Source of the DNA: Gemmatimonadota bacterium
Lineage (GTDB): Bacteria > Gemmatimonadota > Gemmatimonadetes > Longimicrobiales > Gaopeijiaceae
Assembly (NCBI GenBank): GCA_022826565.1
Contig: JAJDUP010000005.1
Location: 1 to 64,000, forward strand
Direction of reading: 5' to 3'
Length of the DNA stretch: 64,000 nucleotides
In this document: positions 62,352-64,000 of the stretch, piece after piece
Layout of the letters: the number at the start of each line of letters is the position of its first letter
Position numbering within the stretch: the first letter of the stretch is position 1
The notes under the pieces: model-generated
What the model was told of the DNA's origin: nothing
The model's input: the letters and a program-made list of their open reading frames with translations, nothing else
Database searches by the model: none
Program-made: the position numbers and the translations under genes

Positions 62352-63225
62352 AGCCGTGGGCGAACGAAGGAGCCGCGACGAGGATCTCGACTGGCGGGTC
62401 CTTGTCGACGGAGCACTCCCGGGCGCGGCCAACATGGCGCGCGATCACGCGCTGGCCGCGGAGCTTCGCCCCGGCACTGCGACCGTGCGCTTCTATCGCT
62501 GGGAGCCGGCGACCCTGTCCCTGGGGCGCAACGAACCGTTCAGCGCCGGCTATCGGGGCTTCCTGCGTTCCAGGCCTGAGGTCGGAGTGGTGCGGAGGCC
62601 CACGGGGGGCCGCGCCGTGCTCCACGACCGGGAGCTGACCTATTCGGTTGTGCTGCCGGCCAGGGCCTTCGGTGGCCCTCGGAAGGTGTACCGCCGAGTC
62701 AACGAGGGGCTGGTGGACGGGCTGCGGCGACTGGGGGTGGATGCCAGCGGGGCGTCCGGGCGTGCGCTGCCGCCGGATGCGGGCCCCTGCTTCCTCGAGC
62801 CGGCCGACGGAGAAGTGACCATTCGCGGCCGCAAGGTCGTGGGGAGCGCACAGGTGCGGATCGGACAGGCCGTATTGCAGCACGGCTCACTCCTTCTCGT
62901 CGCCGACCAGAATCCTCTGTTCGCCGGGGCGGGAGCCGTGGACGCGGGCGGTGCCGATCCCTGGCTGGATATGGCCGGAACGGGGAGTGGGAATCGGAAC
63001 GGCAATAACGGCAACGGTTTGGCTCGGGAGCTGCAGTCGATCACCCTTGCGGAGGCACTGGGCGAGATCCCGTCCTGGACCCGTCTGGTGAGGGCCCTGG
63101 GCGCGGGCCTGGCCGGCTCCCTTGGCGGGTGCTGGGCCGAGGGCCGGATGACCGAACGGGAAGACCTGCTGGCCACGGGCTACGAAAAAAAATACGGTTC
63201 GCGGGAGTGGACATGGCGACGATAG
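62335..63225 (+). CDS. Lipoate-protein ligase/octanoyltransferase family protein (LplA/LipM-like)
   Basis: A 296-residue protein. The family core is RRPTGGRAVLHDRELTYSV and then IRGRKVVGSAQVR, with the conserved Lys in GRKVVGSAQ. It should attach lipoate or octanoate to lipoyl domains. The nearest such domain is GcvH. An insertion rich in Gly and Asn (SGNRNGNNGNG) sits in the C-terminal part. A ligase (LplA) cannot be told from a transferase (LipM/LipL) by sequence alone. Confidence 0.82.
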   Translation: MSSPPEAVGERRSRDEDLDWRVLVDGALPGAANMARDHALAAELRPGTATVRFYRWEPATLSLGRNEPFSAGYRGFLRSRPEVGVVRRPTGGRAVLHDRELTYSVVLPARAFGGPRKVYRRVNEGLVDGLRRLGVDASGASGRALPPDAGPCFLEPADGEVTIRGRKVVGSAQVRIGQAVLQHGSLLLVADQNPLFAGAGAVDAGGADPWLDMAGTGSGNRNGNNGNGLARELQSITLAEALGEIPSWTRLVRALGAGLAGSLGGCWAEGRMTEREDLLATGYEKKYGSREWTWRR

Positions 63226-63291
63226 GGGAGCGGCGTATGGCAAATGACGGATGGCGACCGCGTGGTGGCGCCGGTGCCGAGTGCGTCAGGG

Positions 63292-63320
63292 TTGACAGTC
63301 CCAAGGGTCCTGCTCATTAT
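63292..63320 (+). promoter_or_regulatory. Putative promoter of the MotA/TolQ/ExbB gene
   Basis: A perfect TTGACA (63292-63297) and CATTAT (63315-63320, four of six) are separated by 17 bp. The predicted transcript starts near 63327 and has a leader of about 100 bases before the gene at 63427. A second AT-rich block (TAATTA) lies further downstream near 63387. Prediction only. Confidence 0.45.
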
Positions 63321-63426
63321 GCCAAGCCGTTGCCACACGGGCCTCGGTGCCCATAGACTCGTTGGTCGCGCGCGATTGCGCGGCCGATAATTACCATCAG
63401 CTCTGGATCGACCGCAGGAGGTTCCT

Positions 63427-64000
63427 TTGGCCAGCTTGATGAGCGTCTTCGACGTACTGCTCCAGCTTCCGGGCATGGAAGCACCAGATCTCACCTTCAC
63501 CGAACAGATGATGCAGTCCTGGGACGACGCCGGCATCATGCGGTGGCCGCTTGGTCTGTGTCTCCTTGTCGGGATCCTGGTAATCATCTGGAAGTTCTTC
63601 GACATCTTCCGAAAGGCCGGTTCGACCCGACGCATCCTGCGCGAGGTCGACGAGCTGCTGTCGCAGCATCAGATCAAGGAAGCGCTGGAAGTCACGCGCG
63701 AATCCAACTCGCCCGCCGCCAACATCCTGCACGCCGGACTGGAGCGTCAGGACGAGGGTACGGATCGCGTAATGAAGGCGATCGAGAACCAGGGGCTGAT
63801 CGAGCTGTCGAAGCTCGAGAGCGGACTCGTGGTTCTGGCCACGCTCACAAACGTGGCGCCGCTCCTCGGCTTCCTCGGGACGGTCATGGGGATGATCGCC
63901 GCCTTCCAGGCCATCGAGCTGGCGGGTGAGGTAGACGCGACCACGGTTGCCTCGGGGATCAAGATCGCCCTGACCACGACGGCCGCAGGGCTGGCGATCG
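63427..64000 (+). CDS. MotA/TolQ/ExbB proton-channel protein, cut by the window edge
   Basis: The first 191 codons from a TTG at 63427, which has AGGAGG (63416-63421) five bases upstream. An ATG at 63439 is further from this site. After a short periplasmic N-terminus there is a first helix (WPLGLCLLVGILVIIWKFFD) and a cytoplasmic loop (ILREVDELLSQHQIKEALE). The pore-lining helices with APLLGFLGTVMGMIAAFQAI then follow. The G-F-L-G-T-V-x-G-M motif is diagnostic for TolQ/ExbB. It would supply proton-motive force to ExbD/TolR-type partners, probably encoded just outside the window. Confidence 0.9.
   Translation, partial: MASLMSVFDVLLQLPGMEAPDLTFTEQMMQSWDDAGIMRWPLGLCLLVGILVIIWKFFDIFRKAGSTRRILREVDELLSQHQIKEALEVTRESNSPAANILHAGLERQDEGTDRVMKAIENQGLIELSKLESGLVVLATLTNVAPLLGFLGTVMGMIAAFQAIELAGEVDATTVASGIKIALTTTAAGLAI

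Overview
The window is very GC-rich, densely packed and rich in 4-bp stop/start overlaps (ATGA, GTGA, TGATG). Its gene content points to Gemmatimonadota or a close relative: many exported proteins with TolB/PD40-type beta-propellers, S9 peptidases, propeller-amidohydrolase fusions, VPS10/BNR-type propellers, several D-aminoacylases and an alternative complex III. This is inferred from gene families alone, because no rRNA or universal marker gene is present. No tRNA, rRNA, insertion sequence, phage module or CRISPR array was found.

Layout. 1-1929: the end of an operon with a cut gene, a Trp-rich membrane protein and a membrane-anchored protein carrying two His/Met motifs. 1933-5664: a propeller-amidohydrolase divergent from a small lipoprotein gene whose promoter carries a paired palindrome. 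5738-11244 (minus): S9 peptidase, DUF4956 membrane protein, metallophosphoesterase and a Tat-exported serine hydrolase, tightly coupled. 11364-15625: two alpha/beta hydrolases, another Tat-exported serine hydrolase and the remains of an Rpn-type gene. 15644-22257: a propeller-CehA-type metallohydrolase, a CopG/RelE toxin-antitoxin pair, a DUF5674 gene with a frameshifted partner, a second S9 peptidase and a DUF1801 protein. 22348-30405: a second propeller-amidohydrolase (also with the paired palindrome), an M50-like membrane protease and a VPS10-type propeller. 30412-37809 (minus): an Erm-type rRNA methyltransferase, lipoproteins, a YpdA-type flavoprotein containing an odd palindromic tandem repeat, and two coupled N-acyl-D-amino-acid deacylases. 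37932-43576: Phd/VapC, a third D-aminoacylase, a LuxE-LuxC acyl-reductase pair and an AbrB-type protein. 43760-47081: a NatAB-like exporter, an amidotransferase and a small protein. 47281-54757: the complete alternative complex III operon actABCDEF. 54810-58136 (minus): acyl-CoA dehydrogenase, TatA, MFS transporter and TrmJ-like methyltransferase. 58352-64000: gcvH, gcvP, a UPF0173 hydrolase, a lipoate-ligase family protein and a cut MotA/TolQ/ExbB gene.

Together the genes suggest an aerobic heterotroph that digests peptides and D-amino-acid conjugates in the periplasm or outside the cell. It feeds electrons through a quinol:cytochrome c reductase and breaks down glycine and acyl-CoAs. Many exported enzymes carry twin-arginine signals, and a tatA gene is present.

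The two least-explained signals are (i) a 39-bp paired palindrome found three times with identical internal geometry (5257-5295, 22344-22382, 54776-54814), and (ii) a 51-bp, in-frame, three-copy palindromic repeat inside the YpdA-like gene (33986-34121). Neither is explained by a feature I can name.
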